A stretch of 47,276 bases of DNA from JAYOEY01 sp038120295 (GTDB taxonomy: Bacteria > Pseudomonadota > Alphaproteobacteria > MPNO01 > UBA2964): assembly GCA_038120295.1 (NCBI GenBank), contig JAYOLL010000028.1, positions 1 to 47,276 on the forward strand. The letters are read 5' to 3'. The notes below the pieces were generated by a model, which had not been told where the DNA came from, ran no database searches, and was given only the letters and a program-made list of their open reading frames with translations. Position numbers and translations under genes: made by a program. Positions 1-7,916 of the stretch are shown one piece after another. Each line of letters opens with the position of its first letter. Position 1 is the first letter of the stretch.

Positions 1-53
1 GCGAAGGCGGACGCACCGTCGGAGCCGGCGTCGTATCCGCAATCAAGGAATAA
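1..53 (+). CDS. tuf: Elongation factor Tu, C-terminal end (partial)
   Basis: Only the last 16 codons and the stop (51-53) are inside the window. They read EGGRTVGAGVVSAIKE, the invariant C-terminal end of bacterial EF-Tu, the GTPase that brings aminoacyl-tRNA to the ribosome. Its place directly before rpsJ is the usual str-to-S10 operon junction in alphaproteobacteria. Confidence 0.93.
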   Translation, partial: EGGRTVGAGVVSAIKE

Positions 54-60
54 GGAAAAT

Positions 61-98
61 TTCCGGACGGTCGCTCATGGCCGTCCGGAATTATTTTT
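61..98 (+). terminator. Intrinsic terminator or attenuator between tuf and rpsJ
   Basis: A perfect 10-bp inverted repeat (TTCCGGACGG at 61-70, CCGTCCGGAA at 81-90) with a 10-nt loop is followed at once by TTATTTTT (91-98). This is the textbook form of a Rho-independent terminator. It starts 8 nt after the tuf stop and ends 12 nt before the rpsJ ATG, with the rpsJ ribosome binding site in between. That leaves no room for a promoter after the hairpin, so partial readthrough or a promoter inside tuf is implied. Confidence 0.85.
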
Positions 99-110
99 GA
101 GGTAACGGAA

Positions 111-419
111 ATGGACAGTCAAAACATACGCATCCGGCTTAAGGCGTTTGACCATCGCGTGCTCGATCAGTCGACTCACGAGATCGTCAACACCGCCCGG
201 CGTACCGGCGCCGAGGTGCGCGGTCCGATTCCGCTGCCGACCAAGATCGAAAAATTCACGGTCCTGCGGTCGCCGCATGTCGACAAGAAATCGCGCGAGC
301 AGTTTGAAATCCGCACGCATAAACGACTTCTCGACATTGTGGAACCGACCCCGCAGACCGTCGATGCGCTGATGAAACTCGACCTCGCCGCTGGCGTGGA
401 TGTAGAGATCAAGCTCTAG
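111..419 (+). CDS. rpsJ: 30S ribosomal protein S10
   Basis: The 102-residue product matches S10 over its full length (IRIRLKAFDHRVLDQS near the start and GPIPLPTKIEKFTVLRSPHV in the middle). S10 sits in the head of the 30S subunit and, as NusE, joins antitermination complexes. The ATG is preceded by GAGGTAAC (99-106). It is the first gene of the S10 cluster and lies just behind the tuf terminator, so its expression may depend on readthrough or on a promoter upstream of the hairpin. Confidence 0.97.
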   Translation: MDSQNIRIRLKAFDHRVLDQSTHEIVNTARRTGAEVRGPIPLPTKIEKFTVLRSPHVDKKSREQFEIRTHKRLLDIVEPTPQTVDALMKLDLAAGVDVEIKL

Positions 420-429
420 GAATTCTGTT

Positions 430-1251
430 ATGAGAACCGGTCTTATAGCGCAAAAAATGGGTATGACCCGCGTGTTCACCGATGACGGCGTGCACCTGCC
501 GGTAACCGTCCTCAAGGTTGACAATGTTCAGGTCGTCGACGTGCGCACAGCCGAAAAGAATGGCTATACCGCGGTTCAGCTCGGCTGGGGCGCGGCAAAG
601 GTCAAGAACGTGTCCAAGGGGCTGCGTGGCCATTTCGCCAGGTCGAAGGTTGAGCCCAAGCGCAGACTCGCGGAATTCCGGGTCAGCGAAGATGCACTCC
701 TTGATGTAGGAGCGGAAGTTCTGGCCGATCACTTCGTCGCCGGACAGCATGTCGACGTCGTTGGAACGAGCATCGGCAAAGGTTTTGCCGGTGGCATGAA
801 ACGGCATAATTTCGCTGGGCTCGAGGCATCGCATGGCGTCTCGATCAGTCATCGCAGCCATGGTTCGACCGGTAACAGCCAGGACCCGGGCAAGGTCTGG
901 AAAGGCAAAAAAATGGCCGGTCATCTTGGCGATGCCCGGACCACCGTTCAAAATCTGAAGGTCGTTTCGTCAGATCCGGAACGCGGACTGATCCTGGTTC
1001 ACGGCGCAGTGCCCGGGGCCAAGGGCGGCTTCGTGCTTGTGTCCGACGCGATAAAGCACGCGGTACCCGAAGACGCGCCGTTTCCGGCGAGCGTCAAGGG
1101 CGCCGCTGGCCCTGCTGATGAAGAGCAGCCGGTAGACGCCGCGGCAGATGAAGCCGCCGAGAAAACTAACGAGCCGGCAACGGAAGCCGAGGCTCCCGCT
1201 GAAAACGCTGCCGTCGATACAGCGGCGGGCGAAGAAGAGAAGAAGGACTGA
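430..1251 (+). CDS. rplC: 50S ribosomal protein L3 with long acidic C-terminal tail
   Basis: Residues 1-223 are L3, which binds the 3' half of 23S rRNA near the peptidyl transferase centre. The conserved stretch around residues 145-162 (GSTGNSQDPGKVWKGKKMAG) holds the glutamine that PrmB methylates in other bacteria. The protein is 273 aa, clearly longer than the usual 205-240. Residues 224-273 form an Ala- and Asp/Glu-rich tail (about one third acidic, one third Ala) that looks disordered. The gene starts 11 bp after rpsJ. Confidence 0.96.
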   Translation: MRTGLIAQKMGMTRVFTDDGVHLPVTVLKVDNVQVVDVRTAEKNGYTAVQLGWGAAKVKNVSKGLRGHFARSKVEPKRRLAEFRVSEDALLDVGAEVLADHFVAGQHVDVVGTSIGKGFAGGMKRHNFAGLEASHGVSISHRSHGSTGNSQDPGKVWKGKKMAGHLGDARTTVQNLKVVSSDPERGLILVHGAVPGAKGGFVLVSDAIKHAVPEDAPFPASVKGAAGPADEEQPVDAAADEAAEKTNEPATEAEAPAENAAVDTAAGEEEKKD

Positions 1252-1256
1252 TCGCC

Positions 1257-1877
1257 ATGAAGTGCGACGTCATTACGCTGGACAACAAGTCCGCCGGGTC
1301 CGTCGATCTCGACGAGGCCGTGTTCGGCGCCGAAGTGCGCGCTGATATCATGGCACGCGTGGTCAACTGGCAGCTTGCCAAGCGCCGGTCTGGCAATCAC
1401 AAGACCAAGACCATCAGCGAAATCGCTGGCAGTACCGCCAAGCCCTGGAATCAGAAGGGGACCGGTCGTGCCCGCCAGGGAAGCAAGAGGGCTACGCAAT
1501 GGGTCGGCGGGCAAACTGTGTTTGGTCCCGTTGTGCGCTCCCACGCCTTCCGTCTGAACAAGAAGGTTCGCAAGCTTGGCCTGCGCGCGGCACTCTCCAG
1601 CAAGCAGGCTGAAGGCAAGCTGATCATCATCGACGAGGCGAAAACGGCGGAGGCGAAAACAAAGGCGCTGGCCGCCCAGCTTTCGGCTCTGGGTCTTTCG
1701 TCGGCGCTGATTGTCGCCGGGCCTGAGGTTGACGAAAACTTCCGGCGCGCAATTGCGAATATTCCGCGGGTCGACGTTCTGCCGCAGCAGGGCGCCAATG
1801 TTTACGACATCCTGCGTCGCGACACGCTGGTCCTGACGAAGGACGCGGTCGATCATCTGGTAGAGAGGCTCAAATGA
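1257..1877 (+). CDS. rplD: 50S ribosomal protein L4
   Basis: The 206-residue product has the L4 core, including the loop that lines the nascent-peptide exit tunnel (residues about 55-80, with KPWNQKGTGRARQGS). In Escherichia coli L4 also represses its own S10 operon. No matching leader can be seen here, because the space before rpsJ is filled by a terminator. The gene starts 6 bp after rplC and overlaps rplW by 4 bp (ATGA), which suggests translational coupling. Confidence 0.97.
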   Translation: MKCDVITLDNKSAGSVDLDEAVFGAEVRADIMARVVNWQLAKRRSGNHKTKTISEIAGSTAKPWNQKGTGRARQGSKRATQWVGGQTVFGPVVRSHAFRLNKKVRKLGLRAALSSKQAEGKLIIIDEAKTAEAKTKALAAQLSALGLSSALIVAGPEVDENFRRAIANIPRVDVLPQQGANVYDILRRDTLVLTKDAVDHLVERLK

Positions 1878-2197
1878 GCGCGCGAGCTTACAAACCCGTA
1901 ACTGTTTCGGAAATTCGGGCCTACGACATTATCCGGTCGCCGCTGGTAACCGAAAAGTCGACCATGGGATCCGAGCATAACCAGGTCACGTTCAAGGTGG
2001 CGATGGATGCGACGAAGCCGGAAATCAAGGCGGCCGTCGAAACCCTGTTCAAGGTCAAGGTGACGGCGGTCAATACGCTACGCCAGACCGGTAAGGTAAA
2101 GCGGTTCCGTGGCATCAAGGGCAAGCGGCCCGATTTCAAGAAAGCGATCGTTTCGCTCGCCGAAGGCGAAAGCATCGACGTGACGACAGGGATCTAG
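1874..2197 (+). CDS. rplW: 50S ribosomal protein L23
   Basis: The 107-residue product carries the L23 signature YDIIRSPLVTEKST at residues 17-30 and TLRQTGKVKRFRG further on. L23 surrounds the exit tunnel and is the docking site for trigger factor and SRP. The ATG overlaps the rplD stop as ATGA. The first 15 residues ahead of the conserved core are slightly longer than in many homologues, but the overlap supports this start. Confidence 0.96.
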   Translation: MSARAYKPVTVSEIRAYDIIRSPLVTEKSTMGSEHNQVTFKVAMDATKPEIKAAVETLFKVKVTAVNTLRQTGKVKRFRGIKGKRPDFKKAIVSLAEGESIDVTTGI

Positions 2198-2212
2198 GTA
2201 GGGATTTAGATC

Positions 2213-3040
2213 ATGGCGCTCAAGAATTTCAAACCGACGACACCGTCCCAGCGGGCGCTCGTTCTGGTCGACCGGTCCGAACTGCATAAGGGCAAGCCCG
2301 TCAAGAAGCTCACCGAAGGGCAGGGCTCGAAGGGCGGCCGGAACAACCACGGGCGGATTACCATGCGCCGCCGTGGCGGCGGTCACAAACGCCGCTATCG
2401 TATTGTCGATTTCCGGCGCACCAGGGCAGACGTCTCGGCAACGGTCGAAAGGCTGGAATACGATCCCAATCGATCCGCGTTCCTCGCCCTGATTAGATAC
2501 GAAGACGGCGAACTCGCTTATATCCTGGCGCCGCAACGGGTCGGTCCCGGGGATGTCATCGTATCCGGCGAGCGTGTTGATATTCGTCCGGGCAATGCCA
2601 TGCCGATGGAGAACATCCCGGTAGGCACGATCATCCATAATATCGAGATGAAGCCGGGTGCCGGCGGTCAGATGGCGCGCGCTGCCGGGACCTATGCCCA
2701 GCTGATCGGTAAAGATGCCGGTTTCGCACAGCTTCGCCTGAATTCCGGTGAACTGCGCATGGTGCCGGCGCGATGCATGGCGACGATCGGTTCCGTGTCC
2801 AATCCGGACAACAAGAATACCAATATGGGTAAAGCGGGCCGCAACCGGTGGCTCGGAAAACGTCCGTCGGTTCGCGGTGTTGCGATGAACCCGGTCGATC
2901 ATCCGCATGGCGGCGGCGAAGGCCGTACGTCGGGCGGGCGTCATCCGGTTTCGCCGTGGGGCGTGCCGACCAAGGGCAAGCGTACGCGCGGCAAGAAGCC
3001 GAGCGATAAATACATCATGCGCCGCAGGAACAAGCGGTAG
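2213..3040 (+). CDS. rplB: 50S ribosomal protein L2
   Basis: The 275-residue product is full-length L2, a primary 23S rRNA binding protein needed for subunit joining and peptidyl transferase activity. The conserved segment VRGVAMNPVDHPHGGGEG, with the histidine essential in other bacteria, is present near residues 222-239, followed by a basic C-terminus. It starts 15 bp after rplW, inside the continuous S10 operon. Confidence 0.97.
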   Translation: MALKNFKPTTPSQRALVLVDRSELHKGKPVKKLTEGQGSKGGRNNHGRITMRRRGGGHKRRYRIVDFRRTRADVSATVERLEYDPNRSAFLALIRYEDGELAYILAPQRVGPGDVIVSGERVDIRPGNAMPMENIPVGTIIHNIEMKPGAGGQMARAAGTYAQLIGKDAGFAQLRLNSGELRMVPARCMATIGSVSNPDNKNTNMGKAGRNRWLGKRPSVRGVAMNPVDHPHGGGEGRTSGGRHPVSPWGVPTKGKRTRGKKPSDKYIMRRRNKR

Positions 3041-3052
3041 GGAGACGGTCAG

Positions 3053-3331
3053 GTGACTCGTTCAGTCTGGAAAGGCCCGTTTGTCGACGGGTATTTGCTC
3101 AAGAAGGCGGAAGCCGCGCGTTCCTCGGGACGCAAGGACATCATTCGTATCTGGTCCCGCCGGTCTACGATCTTGCCCCAATTCGTCGGGCTCACGTTCG
3201 GTGTCCATAACGGGCAAAAATTTGTTCCGGTTCTGGTGACCGAGAATATGGTCGGCCACAAGTTTGGCGAATTCTCACCGACCCGTACCTATCGCGGCCA
3301 TGGCGCCGACAAGAAAGCGACCAGGCGATAG
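3053..3331 (+). CDS. rpsS: 30S ribosomal protein S19
   Basis: The 92-residue product begins TRSVWKGPFVDGYLLKK and has the S19 motif GHKFGEFSPTRTYRGH near the end. S19 sits in the 30S head next to S13 and contacts tRNA. The start is GTG at 3053 with GGAGACGGTCAGG just upstream. No ATG lies before the conserved N-terminus in this frame. Confidence 0.97.
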   Translation: MTRSVWKGPFVDGYLLKKAEAARSSGRKDIIRIWSRRSTILPQFVGLTFGVHNGQKFVPVLVTENMVGHKFGEFSPTRTYRGHGADKKATRR

Positions 3332-3351
3332 GGAGCGGCAGGAAGCGTATT

Positions 3352-3732
3352 ATGGGAAAGAGAAGCACACCCCGCCGTCTCAACGATAACGAGGCCATGG
3401 CGTTTCTTAAGTCGGTGCCCACAAGCCCGCAGAAATTGAATCTGGTCGCGCAGTTGATCCGTGGCCGCGATGCGCAGCAGGCGCGTGCCGATCTTGCGTT
3501 TTCGCGCAAGCGGGTGGCGGGCGACGTCCTAAAGCTGCTGGATTCGGCGATCGCCAACGCAGAAAACAATCATCAGCTGGACGTCGACCGGCTGTACGTG
3601 GCTGAGGCGACGGTTGGCAAGACATTCGCGCTGCGGCGCTTTCGCGCACGGGCGCGCGGACGCGTCGGCAAGATCACCAAACCTTTCAGTAACATGACCA
3701 TCGTCGTTCGCGAACGAGAGGAAACCGCCTAA
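3352..3732 (+). CDS. rplV: 50S ribosomal protein L22
   Basis: The 126-residue product is L22, whose beta-hairpin lines the exit tunnel with L4. The conserved C-terminal half (VGKTFALRRFRARARGRVGKI) is clear. A short N-terminal segment MGKRSTPRRLNDNEAMAF precedes the core. The stop codon shares its last base with the rpsC start (TAATG), so the two genes are directly coupled. Confidence 0.97.
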   Translation: MGKRSTPRRLNDNEAMAFLKSVPTSPQKLNLVAQLIRGRDAQQARADLAFSRKRVAGDVLKLLDSAIANAENNHQLDVDRLYVAEATVGKTFALRRFRARARGRVGKITKPFSNMTIVVREREETA

Positions 3733-4409
3733 TGGGACAGAAGGTCAATCCGATCGGGCTCCGGCTCGGCATCAACAGGACCTGGGATTCGCGCTGGTAC
3801 GCCGACGATCAGTACGGCGATCTCCTGCACGAGGATATTCAGCTGCGGCAGTATCTGTTCGACCGGCTGGGTCAGGCTGGGGTGTCGCGCATCGTCGTCG
3901 AACGCCCCGCCAAGAAAGCCCGGGTGACCATCCATACCGCGCGTCCCGGCGTCGTGATCGGCAAGAAGGGGGCCGATATCGAAAAGCTTCGCACAGACCT
4001 GTCGAGGATGACCGGCAGCGAGGTCCATCTGAATATCGTCGAGATTCGGAAACCTGAAATCGACGCGAAACTGGTCGCCGACAATATCGCCCAGCAGCTT
4101 GAACGCCGCGTTGCGTTCCGCCGTGCAATGAAGCGATCAGTCCAATCCGCGATGCGCCTGGGAGCGGAAGGCATTCGGATCAATTGCGGAGGACGCCTCG
4201 GCGGAGCCGAGATTGCCCGGATGGAATGGTATCGCGAAGGCCGGGTGCCGCTTCATACGCTTCGTGCAGATGTCGATTACGGCACCTCCACGGCGAAGAC
4301 CACTTATGGCGCGTGCGGCGTCAAGGTCTGGATTTTCAAGGGCGAAGTACTGGCTCATGACCCTATGGCGCAGGACAAGCGCGCCATGGATCAGCAGCCG
4401 GCGCGCTAA
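3732..4409 (+). CDS. rpsC: 30S ribosomal protein S3
   Basis: The 225-residue product starts MGQKVNPIGLRLGINRTWDS, the hallmark of S3. The KH-domain motif VVIGKKGADIEKLR lies near residues 75-88, and the S3 C-terminal domain follows. S3 forms the mRNA entry site of the 30S subunit. The ATG overlaps the rplV stop by one base. Confidence 0.97.
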   Translation: MGQKVNPIGLRLGINRTWDSRWYADDQYGDLLHEDIQLRQYLFDRLGQAGVSRIVVERPAKKARVTIHTARPGVVIGKKGADIEKLRTDLSRMTGSEVHLNIVEIRKPEIDAKLVADNIAQQLERRVAFRRAMKRSVQSAMRLGAEGIRINCGGRLGGAEIARMEWYREGRVPLHTLRADVDYGTSTAKTTYGACGVKVWIFKGEVLAHDPMAQDKRAMDQQPAR

Positions 4410-4439
4410 GGGACAGTCAGCAGGAAGAGGACTCAGGTT

Positions 4440-4856
4440 ATGCTGTCGCCAAAACGAACCAAGTACCGCAAGGCCCACAAGGGTCGCATTCATGGCAACG
4501 CCAAGGGCGGTACGACGCTGAATTTCGGTTCGCACGGCCTCAAGGCAACGTCGCCGGCGCGGATCACCGCGCGGCAGATCGAAGCCTCGCGGCGGGCCAT
4601 CACGCGCCATATGCGCCGCGCCGGCCGGGTCTGGATCCGGATATTCCCGGATGTTCCTGTGTCGCAGAAACCGGCGGAAGTTCGCCAGGGCAAGGGCAAG
4701 GGTGCGCCGGAGTACTGGGCGGCGCGCGTTAAGCCGGGCCGAATTATGTTTGAAATCGATGGTGTCGGTGATGACGTCGCCCGTGAAGCGCTGGCGCTAG
4801 CCGCCGCCAAGCTGCCCTGCAGCACCCGGGTGGTGCAGCGTCTGGCAGCGGAATAG
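4440..4856 (+). CDS. rplP: 50S ribosomal protein L16
   Basis: The 138-residue product opens MLSPKRTKYRKAHKGRIHG, typical of L16, and has ITARQIEASRRAITRHMRR in the middle. L16 helps form the A-site and the L7/L12 stalk base. It is separated by 30 bp from rpsC and by 24 bp from rpmC. Confidence 0.97.
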   Translation: MLSPKRTKYRKAHKGRIHGNAKGGTTLNFGSHGLKATSPARITARQIEASRRAITRHMRRAGRVWIRIFPDVPVSQKPAEVRQGKGKGAPEYWAARVKPGRIMFEIDGVGDDVAREALALAAAKLPCSTRVVQRLAAE

Positions 4857-4880
4857 GGACTTCGGAGTAAGGATAGAACG

Positions 4881-5081
4881 ATGGCCGATGCTGCCGATCT
4901 CAGGACCCGGACCGACGATGAGCTTCGCGATCAACTTCGCGATCTCAAGAAGGAAGCGCTCAATCTCCGTTTTCAGCGGGCCAGCGGCCAGCTTGAAGCG
5001 ACGGGACGCGTCCGTCAGGTGAGGCGCGACATTGCGCGGATTAATACGGTTATGGGCGAGCGCGCCCGCGCCGCGAAGTAA
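4881..5081 (+). CDS. rpmC: 50S ribosomal protein L29
   Basis: The 66-residue, two-helix product has the L29 pattern ELRDQLRDLKKEALNLRFQR followed by VRRDIARINTV. L29 sits at the exit tunnel next to L23. It has the standard place between rplP and rpsQ, and an AGTAAGGA-like ribosome binding site lies before the ATG. Confidence 0.96.
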   Translation: MADAADLRTRTDDELRDQLRDLKKEALNLRFQRASGQLEATGRVRQVRRDIARINTVMGERARAAK

Positions 5082-5091
5082 GGAAAGCAGG

Positions 5092-5328
5092 ATGCCGAAA
5101 AGAATTCTTCAGGGCGTTGTGGTGTCCGACAAGGGCGACAAGACGGTGACCGTCCGTGTCGAGCGACGGATCATGCATCCGCTTTACAAGAAGTTCATTC
5201 GCCAGTCGAAGAAGTACGCGGCGCATGACGCGGAGAACCGGTGCAAGGAAGGCGATGTCGTTCGCATTCAGGAATGCCGGCCGATTTCGAAACGCAAAAC
5301 CTGGGAGGTCCTGGCTGACAACGCGTAA
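5092..5328 (+). CDS. rpsQ: 30S ribosomal protein S17
   Basis: The 78-residue product begins MPKRILQGVVVSDKGDKTVT and has the S17 OB-fold motif RRIMHPLYKKFIRQSKKY. The ATG at 5092 follows AAGGAAAGCAGG. Longer in-frame starts further upstream would run into rpmC and add residues not seen in S17, so they are not used. S17 is a primary 16S rRNA binding protein. Confidence 0.96.
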   Translation: MPKRILQGVVVSDKGDKTVTVRVERRIMHPLYKKFIRQSKKYAAHDAENRCKEGDVVRIQECRPISKRKTWEVLADNA

Positions 5329-5355
5329 TGCCGGGCCCTATCGAAAGTTAATATA

Positions 5356-5724
5356 ATGATTCAGGTACAGACAAATCTCGAAGTGGCCGATAACTCCGGC
5401 GCCCGTCGTGTGCAGTGCATTCGCGTGCTCGGAGGCAGCCGTCGCCGGACGGCGAGCGTCGGCGACGTTATCGTAGTGACCGTCAAGGAAGCGATCCCGC
5501 GCGGTCGCGTCAAGAAGGGCGATGTACATCGCGCTGTCATCGTGCGCACCGCAAAAGAAATTCATCGTCCCGACGGCACCTCGATCCGGTTCGACAAGAA
5601 TGCCGCCGTCCTGTTGAACCAGGCCGGGGAGCCCATCGGAACCCGGATCTTCGGCCCGGTCACACGCGAACTTCGTGGACGTAACTACATGAAGATCATT
5701 TCCCTCGCCCCGGAAGTTCTGTGA
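5356..5724 (+). CDS. rplN: 50S ribosomal protein L14
   Basis: The 122-residue product begins MIQVQTNLEVADNSGARRVQ and contains the family signature near residues 59-85 (RAVIVRTAKEIHRPDGTSIR). L14 forms intersubunit bridges with 16S rRNA and binds the silencing factor RsfS in other bacteria. The preceding gap is 27 bp and the start has only a weak ribosome binding site. Confidence 0.97.
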   Translation: MIQVQTNLEVADNSGARRVQCIRVLGGSRRRTASVGDVIVVTVKEAIPRGRVKKGDVHRAVIVRTAKEIHRPDGTSIRFDKNAAVLLNQAGEPIGTRIFGPVTRELRGRNYMKIISLAPEVL

Positions 5725-5739
5725 GGCAGGAGCAGAAAT

Positions 5740-6078
5740 ATGAGCAACGCTAAAAAGCCGACCAAGATCAAGAAGTTCCGGAAGGAAGACGAAGTCATCG
5801 TCCTGACCGGACGCGATAAGGGCAAGGTCGGGAACATCCTGAAGGTCCTGCCCGCCGAACAGCGCGTGATTGTCCAGGGCGTAAATATGGTGAAACGCCA
5901 TAATCGGGCAACGCAGAACAGCCCCGGTGGAATCGACGAGCGGGAAGCGTCTATTCACGTTTCGAACGTCGCCCATGTCGACCCCGACAGCGGGAAGGCA
6001 ACGCGGGTCGGAATGCGTGTGCTGGAAGACAGCCGTAAAGTCCGGGTCGCGCGGCGATCCGGCGAAATGATCGATTAA
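5740..6078 (+). CDS. rplX: 50S ribosomal protein L24
   Basis: The 112-residue product has the KOW motif VIVLTGRDKGKVGNILKVLP near residues 19-38 and the L24 segment GVNMVKRHNRATQ. L24 starts large-subunit assembly. AGGAGCAG precedes the ATG. It lies 15 bp after rplN and 10 bp before rplE. Confidence 0.96.
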   Translation: MSNAKKPTKIKKFRKEDEVIVLTGRDKGKVGNILKVLPAEQRVIVQGVNMVKRHNRATQNSPGGIDEREASIHVSNVAHVDPDSGKATRVGMRVLEDSRKVRVARRSGEMID

Positions 6079-6088
6079 GGATATCGGG

Positions 6089-6625
6089 ATGACTCGGTTA
6101 AAGGATCATTATCAGAACACCGTCCGGCCGGAGCTCAAGGCGGCGTTCAACTACCGGAACGACATGGAAATTCCGCGCCTTGAAAAGATCGTCATCAATA
6201 TGGGGATCGGCGAGGCGGTGTCGGATTCGAAAAAAGTCGATGTTGCCGCTAACGAAATGGCGCTGATCACCGGTCAGAAACCGGTCGTGATCAAGGCCAA
6301 GAAGTCGGTCGCCACCTTTAAGCTTCGCGAAGGCATGCCGGTCGGGTGCAAGGTGACGTTGCGGCGGGAACGCATGTATGAGTTTCTTGATCGGCTGATC
6401 AACGTAGCGCTTCCGCAGGTTCGCGATTTCCGGGGACTGCCGGGACGCAGCTTCGACGGGCGGGGCAATTATGCGATTGGCCTGAGAGAACAGACCGTAT
6501 TTCCGGAAATCGACTTCGACACGGTCGATGAGCCGCGCGGCATGGATATCGTATTCGTAACTTCGTCGAAAACCGACGAAGAAGCGAAGGCCCTGCTCAA
6601 GGGCTTCAACCTGCCGATCAACTGA
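6089..6625 (+). CDS. rplE: 50S ribosomal protein L5
   Basis: The 178-residue product shows L5 landmarks: IPRLEKIVINMGIGEAVSD near residue 30, the ITGQKPVVIKAKKSVATFKL stretch, and the C-terminal segment RGMDIVFVTSSKTDEEAKALL. L5 binds 5S rRNA and contacts P-site tRNA. It sits in the standard spc order between rplX and rpsN. Confidence 0.97.
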   Translation: MTRLKDHYQNTVRPELKAAFNYRNDMEIPRLEKIVINMGIGEAVSDSKKVDVAANEMALITGQKPVVIKAKKSVATFKLREGMPVGCKVTLRRERMYEFLDRLINVALPQVRDFRGLPGRSFDGRGNYAIGLREQTVFPEIDFDTVDEPRGMDIVFVTSSKTDEEAKALLKGFNLPIN

Positions 6626-6648
6626 AATAATTCTGGCGGAGAATTCGC

Positions 6649-6954
6649 ATGGCAAAGACGAGCGCCGTTGAAAAAAATCGAAAACGCATTCGGCTTGCAA
6701 AAAAATATTCGGCTAAGCGCGAGCGTCTGAAGGCGATGGCAAAGGACGATTCGCTTCCGGCGGAAGAGCGTTTCGCTGCCCGGTTAAAGCTGGCGGAAAT
6801 TCCGCGCAATGCGGCCCCGTCGAGGATCCGTAACCGCTGCGAACTGACGGGACGGCCGCGCGGGTTCTATAGAAAATTCAAGATTTCCCGAATCGCGCTT
6901 CGCGAACTCGGGTCGAATGGTCAGGTTCCCGGCCTGGTCAAGTCGAGCTGGTAA
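6649..6954 (+). CDS. rpsN: 30S ribosomal protein S14, zinc-free type
   Basis: The 101-residue product is the long form of S14 that lacks the two CxxC zinc ligands of the short form. The conserved C-terminus reads RNRCELTGRPRGFYRKF and ends in a Ser-Trp. The zinc-free form does not depend on zinc supply. It lies 23 bp after rplE and 11 bp before rpsH. Confidence 0.96.
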   Translation: MAKTSAVEKNRKRIRLAKKYSAKRERLKAMAKDDSLPAEERFAARLKLAEIPRNAAPSRIRNRCELTGRPRGFYRKFKISRIALRELGSNGQVPGLVKSSW

Positions 6955-6965
6955 GGAGTCCGTTT

Positions 6966-7364
6966 ATGACGATGACCGACCCCATTTCCGATTTGCTAAC
7001 CCGTATCCGCAATGGACAACGGGCGAACAAATCGTCGGTGACGAGTCCCGGATCGAAACTCCGGGCCAATGTCCTCGATGTGTTGCAACGCGAGGGGTAT
7101 ATCCGCGGTTACGAAACAGGTACCGACGACCGCGCGTTGCCGGTTCTCAGGATCGAACTCAAGTATCATGAAGGCGAACCGGTCATCCGCGAACTTCATC
7201 GCGTTTCGAAGCCGGGCCGCCGGGTCTATTCAAAGATCAAGGATCTGAGCCAGGTGTATAACGGCCTCGGAATTTCGATTTTGTCGACGCCGCGCGGCGT
7301 TCTCTCTGACGGGGAAGCGCGCGCACAGAATGTCGGCGGCGAAGTCATCTGCACGGTGTTCTAG
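6966..7364 (+). CDS. rpsH: 30S ribosomal protein S8
   Basis: The 132-residue product starts MTMTDPISDLLTRIRNGQRA and ends GEVICTVF with the S8 signature LSDGEARAQNVGGE. S8 binds the central domain of 16S rRNA and represses the spc operon in E. coli. A TAAGGAG ribosome binding site overlaps the rpsN stop. Confidence 0.97.
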   Translation: MTMTDPISDLLTRIRNGQRANKSSVTSPGSKLRANVLDVLQREGYIRGYETGTDDRALPVLRIELKYHEGEPVIRELHRVSKPGRRVYSKIKDLSQVYNGLGISILSTPRGVLSDGEARAQNVGGEVICTVF

Positions 7365-7373
7365 GAGGACGTT

Positions 7374-7907
7374 ATGTCACGAGTAGGCCAGATGCCCATA
7401 AACGTGCCGGACGGCGTCGACGTGAATGTCGCTGGCCAGCTGATAACCGCCAAGGGCAAACTCGGCGAACTCAGCGTTTCGGTCGTCGATGACGTGGAAG
7501 TTACGCGCGAAGAGAACCAGATTCTGGTAAAACCACGCGGCAATTCGCGCCACGCCCGGAACATGTGGGGTACGACGCGCAGTCTGGTGCAGAATATCGT
7601 CACCGGGGTCGATGAAGGCTTTACGATCAATCTTGAGATTGTCGGTGTCGGATATCGTGCCGCTGTGGAAGGGAAGGACCTGGTCCTGCAGCTCGGCTTC
7701 AGTCACGAGGTTCGTCATCCGATTCCCGATGAGATTTCCGTGAAGTGCGAACGACCCACGGCGATTTCGATCAGTGGCGCGAACCGTCAGCAGGTTGGCC
7801 AGTTTGCGTCCAACATTCGGAGTTACCGTCCGCCGGAGCCGTACAAGGGCAAAGGCGTCAAGTACGAAAACGAATATATCCTCCGCAAGGAAGGTAAGAA
7901 GAAATAG
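7374..7907 (+). CDS. rplF: 50S ribosomal protein L6
   Basis: The 177-residue product has the two repeated L6 folds and the C-terminal signature RPPEPYKGKGVKYENEYI. L6 sits near the factor-binding site at the stalk base. The ATG follows GGAGGACGTT. It is placed between rpsH and rplR as usual. Confidence 0.97.
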   Translation: MSRVGQMPINVPDGVDVNVAGQLITAKGKLGELSVSVVDDVEVTREENQILVKPRGNSRHARNMWGTTRSLVQNIVTGVDEGFTINLEIVGVGYRAAVEGKDLVLQLGFSHEVRHPIPDEISVKCERPTAISISGANRQQVGQFASNIRSYRPPEPYKGKGVKYENEYILRKEGKKK

Positions 7908-7916
7908 GGATCGACC

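Noticed and set aside
5032..5091. Longer rpsQ reading starting inside rpmC
   Set aside because: The added residues are not part of S17. ATG 5092 has a good ribosome binding site.
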